DNA from: JAAFIP01 sp031428975
GTDB lineage: Bacteria > Pseudomonadota > Gammaproteobacteria > Burkholderiales > Burkholderiaceae_C
NCBI GenBank assembly: GCA_031428975.1
Contig: JANOYR010000263.1
Location: 13,340-77,339, forward strand
Direction: 5' to 3'
Length of the DNA: 64,000 bases
Shown here: positions 16,462 to 23,882 of the stretch, one piece after another
How the letters are laid out: each line of letters starts with the position of its first letter
How positions within the stretch are numbered: position 1 is the stretch's first letter
Position numbers and translations under genes: made by a program
Notes under the pieces: generated by a model
What the model was told of the DNA's origin: nothing
Seen by the model: the letters and a program-made list of their open reading frames with translations, nothing else
Database searches by the model: none

Positions 16462-19254
16462 GTGGCCAGTTCATTGTCTTCAAAGCGTAGTACATTTTGG
16501 CGCACCGATTGGTTCTTCGGTGTGTTGGTTGTTCTATTGGTGCTTATATTGCACCAAAGTACGGACTTTATTGGCACTTTAGAGCGGCGTTTTTACGATT
16601 TTTCTAGCACCGCTACTTCGCGCGCTCCGTCCGATCGGATTGCGATCATTGCCATAGACGACCAAAGCATCGCCAACATAGGCCGTTGGCCTTGGTCACG
16701 TGAAGTCCACGCCAAAATCATCGACCAGTTGGCAGCGGCCAAGGCCAAAACGATCGTGCACACCACCTTCTTTTTTGAGCCTCAAACCGATCGTGGCTTA
16801 GGCTACATTCGAAAAATCAAAGATGTCATTGCTGCAACTACAGTTGATTCACTAGCGTCTAACAGCAACGAACAAGTGGCAAAAATCATTGCACAAGCCG
16901 AGGTGGAGCTTGACACGGATGCCAAATTGGTAACCAGTATTGCGAACGCTAAAAATGTACTGCTGCCTTCTGTGTATGTATTGGGTGAGCCTCTGGGCAA
17001 GCCAGACCAAGCTTTGCCAGCTTTTGCTTTAAAGAGTGCCATTTCTGAAAATGGTAACTATTCCTTGCCTGCGGTCAAGTTTCAGCAGCCATTAGAGGCA
17101 CTAGGGAATGCGGCTGCGGGTGTTGCGCATTTAAATCAATACCAAGACCGCGACGGCGCTGTACGCCAAGAGCCCATGCTGGTCAATTATTACGGCAAGG
17201 CTGTACCTTCCATGGCCTTGCTGGCTGCTGCAAACAGTCTCAATCTATTGCCTTCTGATATCAAGCTCAATAGTGGTGAATCAGTACAAATTGGCAAGTT
17301 AAAAATCAAGACGGATGAGTCGGCTTTGATGTTGCCGCAATTTTATGTAGGCAAAGATGGCAAGCACCCGTTTGCGATTGATTCGTTTTACGATGTCGCA
17401 AGTGGAAAAATTCCCGCTTCAAAATACGCCGACAAAATTGTCCTCATAGGAGCAACCGCCGCTGGTGTGGGCACGCAGTTTGCTGCGCCAGGATATCCTA
17501 GTCTGACACCTGTGGAAACGATGGCGCACATCACCTCCAGTATTCTCAATGAACATTTTATTGTGCATCCGAGCTGGGGCATTTGGATTGCATTGCTGGC
17601 CTTTTTGCTGGTGGCGGCTTACTTGGTCGCCGCATTACCGAGGCTTTCGGCTGGCATGGCAGCGGTGATCACCGCAACATTGTTTGTGGTGTTGCTGGTT
17701 TTAGAAGGTGGTATGTTGGCTGGGGCTGCTTTGTGGATCAAACTCGTATTGCCCGCTACTTTGCTCCTGATTGGCCATTTAGCGCTAACCACTAAGCGTT
17801 TTTTGATGACCGAAGAGGGCAAAGCCAAATCCGACGAAGAGTCGGCAGAAACCAATCGCATGATGGGCTTAGCTTTGCAAGGCCAAGGCCAACTTGATAT
17901 GGCTTTTGACAGATTTCGCCGTGTCCCTGCGAGTGATGCGGTGATGGGGAATATGAATAATTTAGCGCTTGATTTTGAGCGCAAGCGCCAATTCAACAAG
18001 GCCCAAGCTGTTTACGAGCATATGGCGGGTTTAGACAAAAACTACAAAGGCTTGGCAGATAAACTCAACCGTGCCAAGAACCTTTCAGAAACCGTAATTT
18101 TGGGTGGCAGTGGTGGCCATCCTGGCGGTACCATGTTACTTGACGGCGGCGGAGTTGAAAAACCCATGTTGGGTCGCTACCAAGTTGAAAAAGAGCTGGG
18201 CAAAGGTGCAATGGGTGTCGTTTATTTGGGTAAAGATCCAAAAATTGGACGTGTGGTGGCTATTAAAACGATGGCGCTGGCAAATGAATTTGAAGGGGAA
18301 GAGCTCACAGATGCACGCGAACGCTTCTTCCGCGAAGCCGAAACTGCTGGTCGTTTGCAGCACCAAAATATCGTCACGATTTTTGATGCCGGTGAAGAGC
18401 ATGATTTAGCCTATATTGCCATGGAATTTCTGAAGGGCAAAGACTTGGTGGACAACTGCAAAGACGGCCATTTGCTGCCAATGCCCAAGGTCGTCTCCAT
18501 CGTTGCACGCGTAGCCCAAGCATTGGCATATGCGCACAAACAAAATGTGGTGCACCGCGATATCAAGCCTGCAAACATTATGTATGAGCTAGAAAGCGAT
18601 ACAGTTAAGGTTACTGATTTTGGCATTGCACGTATTACCGATTCAAGCAAGACTAAAACCGGACTTGTGCTGGGGACGCCTAGCTTTATGTCGCCTGAGC
18701 AAATTGCAGGTAAGAAAGTAGATGGACGTTCAGACTTGTATTCTTTAGGTGTGATGCTTTACCAGATGCTCACTGGTGTGCTGCCATTTAGAGGTGACTC
18801 AATGGCTGAGCTCATGTATAAAATTGCCAACGAAGAAGCACCAGACATTCGAATCGTTCGCGCTGATATTCCCAATGCGTTGGCAGACATAGTGGCTCTG
18901 GCGCTATCAAAGCGCTCTGAAACCCGTTACCAAGACGGAGACCAGCTAGCAGCCGATTTAAACGCCGTGTTTTCTGGTGCTGTAACAACTAGCAATGCCA
19001 CTGTGATGACGCAGTCCAGTACACTTGGTAATACTTTAGAATCGACAGGCCACGAAAAAACACAAGTTTTGAATGCTAATTCGCAAGCTCAGGAGAAGAC
19101 AGTTATTATGTCTGCTGCGGCAGAGCAGTCTCTTCAAGACAAAACATTGGTCTTAAGCGCGCAAAATTTTGAAAAAACCCAGGTCAGCCCCACCCCGCAC
19201 ACGCTCGGAGAAGCCCGAGCTCCTAAGTTGCCGGATACCGATATAAGTCTGTAG
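16462..19254 (+). CDS. CHASE2-domain membrane Ser/Thr protein kinase
   Basis: A 930-residue sensor kinase. Residues about 18-36 form a membrane helix, then an extracytoplasmic CHASE2 domain (to about 370) with the hallmark IAIIAIDDQSIANIGRWPWSR. Three further helices (about 372-450) follow, then a TPR-like stretch (470-545), then a complete Hanks-type kinase (about 572-845): GKGAMG glycine loop, VAIK lysine, HRDIKPAN catalytic loop, DFGIA and a MSPEQ activation end. The tail (850-930) is Thr-rich and repeats EKTQV, EKTVI, DKTLV, EKTQV, probable autophosphorylation or FHA-docking sites. The GTG start at 16462 is preceded by an aagg stretch. It leads the signalling cluster; a PP2C phosphatase starts seven bases on. 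Confidence 0.93.
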   Translation: MASSLSSKRSTFWRTDWFFGVLVVLLVLILHQSTDFIGTLERRFYDFSSTATSRAPSDRIAIIAIDDQSIANIGRWPWSREVHAKIIDQLAAAKAKTIVHTTFFFEPQTDRGLGYIRKIKDVIAATTVDSLASNSNEQVAKIIAQAEVELDTDAKLVTSIANAKNVLLPSVYVLGEPLGKPDQALPAFALKSAISENGNYSLPAVKFQQPLEALGNAAAGVAHLNQYQDRDGAVRQEPMLVNYYGKAVPSMALLAAANSLNLLPSDIKLNSGESVQIGKLKIKTDESALMLPQFYVGKDGKHPFAIDSFYDVASGKIPASKYADKIVLIGATAAGVGTQFAAPGYPSLTPVETMAHITSSILNEHFIVHPSWGIWIALLAFLLVAAYLVAALPRLSAGMAAVITATLFVVLLVLEGGMLAGAALWIKLVLPATLLLIGHLALTTKRFLMTEEGKAKSDEESAETNRMMGLALQGQGQLDMAFDRFRRVPASDAVMGNMNNLALDFERKRQFNKAQAVYEHMAGLDKNYKGLADKLNRAKNLSETVILGGSGGHPGGTMLLDGGGVEKPMLGRYQVEKELGKGAMGVVYLGKDPKIGRVVAIKTMALANEFEGEELTDARERFFREAETAGRLQHQNIVTIFDAGEEHDLAYIAMEFLKGKDLVDNCKDGHLLPMPKVVSIVARVAQALAYAHKQNVVHRDIKPANIMYELESDTVKVTDFGIARITDSSKTKTGLVLGTPSFMSPEQIAGKKVDGRSDLYSLGVMLYQMLTGVLPFRGDSMAELMYKIANEEAPDIRIVRADIPNALADIVALALSKRSETRYQDGDQLAADLNAVFSGAVTTSNATVMTQSSTLGNTLESTGHEKTQVLNANSQAQEKTVIMSAAAEQSLQDKTLVLSAQNFEKTQVSPTPHTLGEARAPKLPDTDISL

Positions 19255-19261
19255 TTTCACC

Positions 19262-20047
19262 ATGATGTACCATTTTTGTTCTGACACGGATCCTGGGCTA
19301 GCCCGCGACAACAACGAAGACTCTGTAAGTATTGACAGTGCGACGCGATTGGGTGTGCTGGCTGACGGCATGGGAGGGTACAACGCAGGGGAAATAGCCA
19401 GTGGTATGGCAACTGCTTTTATCAAATCTGAAATGGGGCGTTGGCTCGCGCAGGTGGGTAAAAATGCCAATGCAAAAGAAGTGAGACGTGCCATGGAAAT
19501 TTGCGTAGACAACGCGAATCGCTCTATTTTCAACGCCGCCAACTCAAACCCACAGTACAGTGGCATGGGCACGACACTGGTTGTGGCGGTATTTGACCAA
19601 TCGCGCTTGATGCTTGGCCATATTGGCGACTCGCGCTGCTATCGCTTGCGTGGCCAAGAGTTCATACAAATCACCAAAGACCACTCACTTCTGCAAGAGC
19701 AGATTGATGCGGGCTTGATCACGATAGAGCAAGCAGCAGTTTCACTGAATAAAAACCTTGTTACTAGAGCGCTTGGAGTTGAAGACAGCGTACTTCTGGA
19801 GGTCAATGAGCACCGAGTCGATGAAGGCGATATTTATGTGTTGTGTTCAGATGGATTATCTGACATGGTAGATGATGAGGGCATTGCTAGAATCCTACGC
19901 GGAGAAGGTACGCTTGAGACTAAAGCGAAAGCACTTATCGTTGCGGCGAATGCTGCTGGTGGGCGCGACAATATCACTGTATTGATGGCGCAAGCGACCG
20001 AAGGTAGTGCCAAGCGCGGCCTAGTGGCCAGACTTTTGGGTAAATAA
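19262..20047 (+). CDS. PP2C-family protein phosphatase
   Basis: A 261-residue cytoplasmic PPM/PP2C phosphatase, the expected antagonist of the preceding kinase. Metal-binding motifs are intact: RDNNEDSV, LADGMGGYNAGE, GMGTTLVVAV, HIGDSRCYRL, LCSDGLSDMV and the final GGRDNITVL. This is the PrpC/Stp-like soluble type, with no regulatory domain. The start is ATG 19262 or the adjacent ATG 19265. It lies seven bases after the kinase and about 50 before the FHA gene, so the three are likely co-transcribed. Confidence 0.94.
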   Translation: MMYHFCSDTDPGLARDNNEDSVSIDSATRLGVLADGMGGYNAGEIASGMATAFIKSEMGRWLAQVGKNANAKEVRRAMEICVDNANRSIFNAANSNPQYSGMGTTLVVAVFDQSRLMLGHIGDSRCYRLRGQEFIQITKDHSLLQEQIDAGLITIEQAAVSLNKNLVTRALGVEDSVLLEVNEHRVDEGDIYVLCSDGLSDMVDDEGIARILRGEGTLETKAKALIVAANAAGGRDNITVLMAQATEGSAKRGLVARLLGK

Positions 20048-20100
20048 ATGGCATATCATTGCAGTTATGCAGTCGTAACGCTTACAAAGAGGAGTCGGCC

Positions 20101-20751
20101 ATGCCGAAAATGATCGTCTCAATTGACGGAGTAGTTATCAAAGAAGTCCAACTCACGAAGGATAGAACCAGTCTTGGGCGCAGGCCTTACAACGATATTG
20201 TGATTGACAACTTGGCGGTCAGCGGTGAGCATGCAGTGCTACAAATGGCTGGCAATGAGGTGCACCTTGAAGACCTCAATAGTACCAACGGCACTTATGT
20301 GAACGGCAAAGCTGTAAAAAAACAGCTCATGCAAAACAACGACACCATTGAAATTGGCAAGTACAAAATTAAATTTGTGAATGAAAACGCCAACCCAGGG
20401 TTTGAGAAAACCATGGTAATCAAGGCGGGCTCAGTTGGAGTCGCGCAACCTGCTGGGGCCGTTATTGGGCAGCCGGTGATGGCGGCTGCATCCGTCGCGG
20501 CGATCAAGGTGCTCTCAGGAGCTGCGGCTGGCCGTGAGGTGGCGCTGGTCAAGGTGGTTACCACTATCGGCAAGCCTGGGGTTGCTGTAGCCGCGATCAC
20601 CCGCAGGCCACATGGTTTTGTGGTGGCGCATGTCGAAGGCGCAAACAAACCTACGCTGAACGGAGCCCCTATTGGTGCAGAGCCGATCACACTCAAAAAT
20701 GGCGATGTGCTTGAATTGGCTGGCACACAAATGCAGTTTATTCAAGCTTAA
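20101..20751 (+). CDS. FHA-domain protein with a second, degenerate FHA-like domain
   Basis: A 216-residue phosphothreonine-binding adaptor. The N-terminal FHA domain (about 1-95) has the key residues LGRRPYNDIVID, SGEH and STNGTYVNG. A linker holds FEKTMVIKAG (Thr104), the same EKT-hydrophobic motif repeated in the kinase tail. The C-terminal part (about 124-216) again reads like an FHA fold (TIGKPG ... TLNGAPIGAEPITLKNGDVLELAG) but lacks the SxxH pair, so it probably does not bind phosphate. ATG 20101 is chosen for its strong ribosome site (agaggag); the upstream in-frame ATG at 20059 gives a non-family leader. It is likely the effector of the kinase/phosphatase pair. Confidence 0.9.
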   Translation: MPKMIVSIDGVVIKEVQLTKDRTSLGRRPYNDIVIDNLAVSGEHAVLQMAGNEVHLEDLNSTNGTYVNGKAVKKQLMQNNDTIEIGKYKIKFVNENANPGFEKTMVIKAGSVGVAQPAGAVIGQPVMAAASVAAIKVLSGAAAGREVALVKVVTTIGKPGVAVAAITRRPHGFVVAHVEGANKPTLNGAPIGAEPITLKNGDVLELAGTQMQFIQA

Positions 20752-20816
20752 AAGCCTGAGCCCTTGGTGCTATAGCGTTCCAAGGATGCCCAAATCTTCA
20801 CACAGGCCAACATGAT

Positions 20817-23066
20817 ATGGATGCCGTGCGCAAACATTGGCGTCGTATAGCCGTCACGCTGATACCGCTTATTCTCGCGTTGCTACATGCCAGTGAGGTA
20901 ATGCCACTTGGTGTTTTGAAGCGAATTGACGACATTATCTATGACGCAAGGTTGCGCACTACGATGCCGCGAACTCTCGATAACCGAATCGTCATATTGG
21001 ATGTGGACGAAAAAAGCCTTGCTGAAGTAGGTCGCTGGCCATGGGCGCGTAACAAAATGGCAAATCTGGTCGATGAGCTCTTTGATCGCCAAAAAATAGC
21101 GTTACTGGGCTTCGACATGGTGTTTGCCGAAGCAGATGAAAGTTCTGGGCTGAAGCGCTTGCAGCAGTTAGCCGCTGGAGAGTTCAAAGACCAAGCAAAC
21201 TTTGGTGAACGCGTGGCGCAGTTGCAAAATAGCCTCGACTACGATGCACTGTTTGCAAAATCGCTGTCGAATAGACCTGTGGTCATGGGTTATTACATGA
21301 CCAGTGACCGCGATGGACGCACCAGCGGTGTGTTGCCCTCATCAGTGATGCAAAAAGAGTCGTTACTGGGCAAGCCGATTCAATTTTTGAGTTGGAACGG
21401 ATTTGGCTCTAACATTGAGTCACTGGCTAAAACCGCTCCACTAGGGGGTTATTTCAACTCAATTACCGATAACGATGGCGTTGTTCGCTCTATTCCTCTG
21501 GTGGCTGAGTACCAAGGCAAATACTATGAATCGTTGTCCTTGGCAATGTTTCGTTTGCTTGCTGGTCTGCCTAAAATCGAGCCCGGTTTTCCGCAAGAAA
21601 GAGTTTTGCAGCGCAATTACAAAGGACTTGAGAGCATTTTGCTCAAACAGGGCGCAAAGACGATCGCTATTCCTGTAGACGATAAAGTTTCTGTTCTGGT
21701 TCCATTTCGCGGGGAGGGTAATGTTGCTGGGGGCTCTTTCAAATATATCTCCGCATCGGATGTGCTGAACCAACGTGTACCTGCCGACGCTTTAAAAGAC
21801 AAAATCGTTTTATTTGGAACAACTGCGCCGGGCTTGCTAGATTTACGTGTAACTCCGGTTGGCGAGGCATATCCTGGTGTAGAAACCCATGCTAATGTAA
21901 TTTCAGGAATGCTGGATGGCAAGATGTCGGTAAGGCCAGACTACTCCCCTGGTTTTGAAATAGTTATTTTGGTACTCTCAGGCCTTTTGCTGGCTATTGC
22001 CTTGCCTTTGCTATCTGCAACACGAGCAGTTGGTCTCAGTGCTGCGGTTTTGATTTTACTGGTGGGTCTTAATTTTTGGTTGTATTGGGGCTATGGATTG
22101 GTATTGCCGCTTGCTAGCGCTGTACTCATGGTGTTGACTGCGTTTGCGCTCAACATGAGCTACGGCTATTTTGTGGAAAGTAAGTCAAAACGAGATCTGG
22201 CGAATCTTTTTCGAGGATATGTTCCGCCAGAGTTAGTCGACGAGATGGTCAATGACCCTGAGAGCTACAACATGAAGGCCATCAACAAAGAGATGACAGT
22301 CATGTTTTGCGACATGCGGGGTTTTACTAATTTGTCTGAAAAAATGGAGCCCACTGCGCTTCAGGCGTTGCTAAACAACTTATTTAGCCGGTTGACTGAG
22401 GTGATCCAAGCCAACCGCGGGACAACCGACAAGTACATGGGGGATTGCGTCATGGCGTTTTGGGGGGCACCACTAGAAACCCCAAACCATGCCAGTTTGG
22501 CCGTCAAAGCCGCATTAGAAATGAGCCAAGCGGTTCGGAAAATTAACGAGGAGCACCGTGCAAAGGGAATCCCAGAGATTGGAGTGGGCGTTGGTTTGAA
22601 TACAGGAACAATGTGCGTAGGCAACATGGGGTCTGACATTCGGCGCAGCTATACGGTGATTGGTGATGCGGTGAATTTGGGTTCTCGTTTGGAAGGTTTG
22701 TCCAAAAACTACGGTGTGGACATTGTGGTTAGCGAAACTACACGCAAGCAATCCTCTGATTACGTATGGCAGGAGCTAGACAAAGTGCGCGTGAAAGGCA
22801 AGGAGCAAGCAGTGTCGATTTTCTGGCCTGCCTCCGCCACGGGACAAATACCCAAAGAGCAAAGTGATGAACTGAAGACTTGGGCGATGGTGCTCAAAAG
22901 CTACCGTGCGCAAGATTGGGATCAATGCGATGTGCATTTACTTAACTTACAACGGCAAAATGTCAAAAAATACCTTTACCAACTCTACACAGATAGAGTA
23001 GCCTCAATGCGTCAGTTGCCTTTTGATCCCGAATGGGATGGCGCAACGAATTTTGATGCTAAATAA
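20817..23066 (+). CDS. CHASE2-domain class III adenylate/guanylate cyclase
   Basis: A 749-residue membrane nucleotide cyclase. An N-terminal helix (about 9-25) is followed by a CHASE2 sensor (30-345) with IVILDVDEKSLAEVGRWPWAR, closely parallel to the kinase upstream. Three helices (about 378-450) lead to the catalytic domain (485-660): VMFCDMRGFTNLSE with the metal Asp, DKYMGDCVMAFWGAP, and IGDAVNLGSRLEGL with the transition-state Asn/Arg region. Substrate choice (ATP or GTP) is not certain by eye, but CHASE2 cyclases of this type are usually adenylate cyclases. A C-terminal extension of about 80 residues follows. The ribosome site is weak. The next gene is a cyclic-nucleotide phosphodiesterase. 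Confidence 0.92.
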   Translation: MDAVRKHWRRIAVTLIPLILALLHASEVMPLGVLKRIDDIIYDARLRTTMPRTLDNRIVILDVDEKSLAEVGRWPWARNKMANLVDELFDRQKIALLGFDMVFAEADESSGLKRLQQLAAGEFKDQANFGERVAQLQNSLDYDALFAKSLSNRPVVMGYYMTSDRDGRTSGVLPSSVMQKESLLGKPIQFLSWNGFGSNIESLAKTAPLGGYFNSITDNDGVVRSIPLVAEYQGKYYESLSLAMFRLLAGLPKIEPGFPQERVLQRNYKGLESILLKQGAKTIAIPVDDKVSVLVPFRGEGNVAGGSFKYISASDVLNQRVPADALKDKIVLFGTTAPGLLDLRVTPVGEAYPGVETHANVISGMLDGKMSVRPDYSPGFEIVILVLSGLLLAIALPLLSATRAVGLSAAVLILLVGLNFWLYWGYGLVLPLASAVLMVLTAFALNMSYGYFVESKSKRDLANLFRGYVPPELVDEMVNDPESYNMKAINKEMTVMFCDMRGFTNLSEKMEPTALQALLNNLFSRLTEVIQANRGTTDKYMGDCVMAFWGAPLETPNHASLAVKAALEMSQAVRKINEEHRAKGIPEIGVGVGLNTGTMCVGNMGSDIRRSYTVIGDAVNLGSRLEGLSKNYGVDIVVSETTRKQSSDYVWQELDKVRVKGKEQAVSIFWPASATGQIPKEQSDELKTWAMVLKSYRAQDWDQCDVHLLNLQRQNVKKYLYQLYTDRVASMRQLPFDPEWDGATNFDAK

Positions 23067-23078
23067 AGGGATATAAAA

Positions 23079-23870
23079 ATGCGCATACGTGTGCTCGGCT
23101 GCTCAGGGGCTATCTCCAAAGACTGCCGAACCACGTCATTTTTAATTGACCATGACGTGTTGGTGGATGCAGGAACTGGTGTTGGCGATCTCTCCTTGGA
23201 GGAGATGCGTCAGATTGACAGAGTGGTGATCACACACTCGCACTTAGACCATGTATGTTCTTTGCCTTTAATGCTGGATGCAGTTGCATCGACTCGCACT
23301 ACGCCATTGGTGGTACATGCTTTGCCGGAGACCATCGCCGCTTTGCGCGCACACATATTCAATGGCACTATTTGGCCAGATTTTTCCACCATTCCTAGCC
23401 CTGAGCGTCCATTTTTACGTTTTTCAGAGATCAGGGTCGGTCAAACACTGATTGTGGGGGGTAAGACAATTGAAGTGTTGCCTGCCGTGCACACGGTGCC
23501 TGCAGTCGGCTATGCGGTTAGTTCAGGCAATAGTTGCTGGGTCTTTACGGGCGACACTGAACGAAATCCAGCTTTTTGGAAGCGTGTAAACCAGCTGAAT
23601 GTCTCCATGCTGGTGATTGAAACCGCATTCAGCAACCGCGAAAGTGATTTGGCACGCCGCAGTCTGCATCTAGCGCCGTACGCGCTGGCGCAAGAGTTAG
23701 ATTGCATTGATAAAACTAAGCGGTATCCTATTTACATCACGCATACAAAACCCGCCGAAACCGAGTTAATCATGGAGGAAGTGCAGCGATTTGACAGTAC
23801 CCATCCGGATGGCTTGGACGTGTCGCATGACATCCGGTGGTTACGCGCAGGCCAAGAGTTCGAGATTTGA
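23079..23870 (+). CDS. class II cyclic-nucleotide phosphodiesterase (metallo-beta-lactamase fold)
   Basis: A 263-residue cytoplasmic MBL-fold hydrolase. It starts MRIRVLGCSGAISKDCRTTSFLID and carries the zinc motif THSHLDH (about residues 51-57), further metal ligands in LPAVHTVPAVGY and FTGDTERNP, and THTKPAE near the C-terminus. This matches the class II 3',5'-cAMP phosphodiesterase family (PF02112). It lies 12 bases after the cyclase gene, which supports a role in breaking down that enzyme's product. It has no signal peptide, so it acts on the cytoplasmic pool. Confidence 0.82.
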   Translation: MRIRVLGCSGAISKDCRTTSFLIDHDVLVDAGTGVGDLSLEEMRQIDRVVITHSHLDHVCSLPLMLDAVASTRTTPLVVHALPETIAALRAHIFNGTIWPDFSTIPSPERPFLRFSEIRVGQTLIVGGKTIEVLPAVHTVPAVGYAVSSGNSCWVFTGDTERNPAFWKRVNQLNVSMLVIETAFSNRESDLARRSLHLAPYALAQELDCIDKTKRYPIYITHTKPAETELIMEEVQRFDSTHPDGLDVSHDIRWLRAGQEFEI

Positions 23871-23882
23871 GGGCAATGTGAC

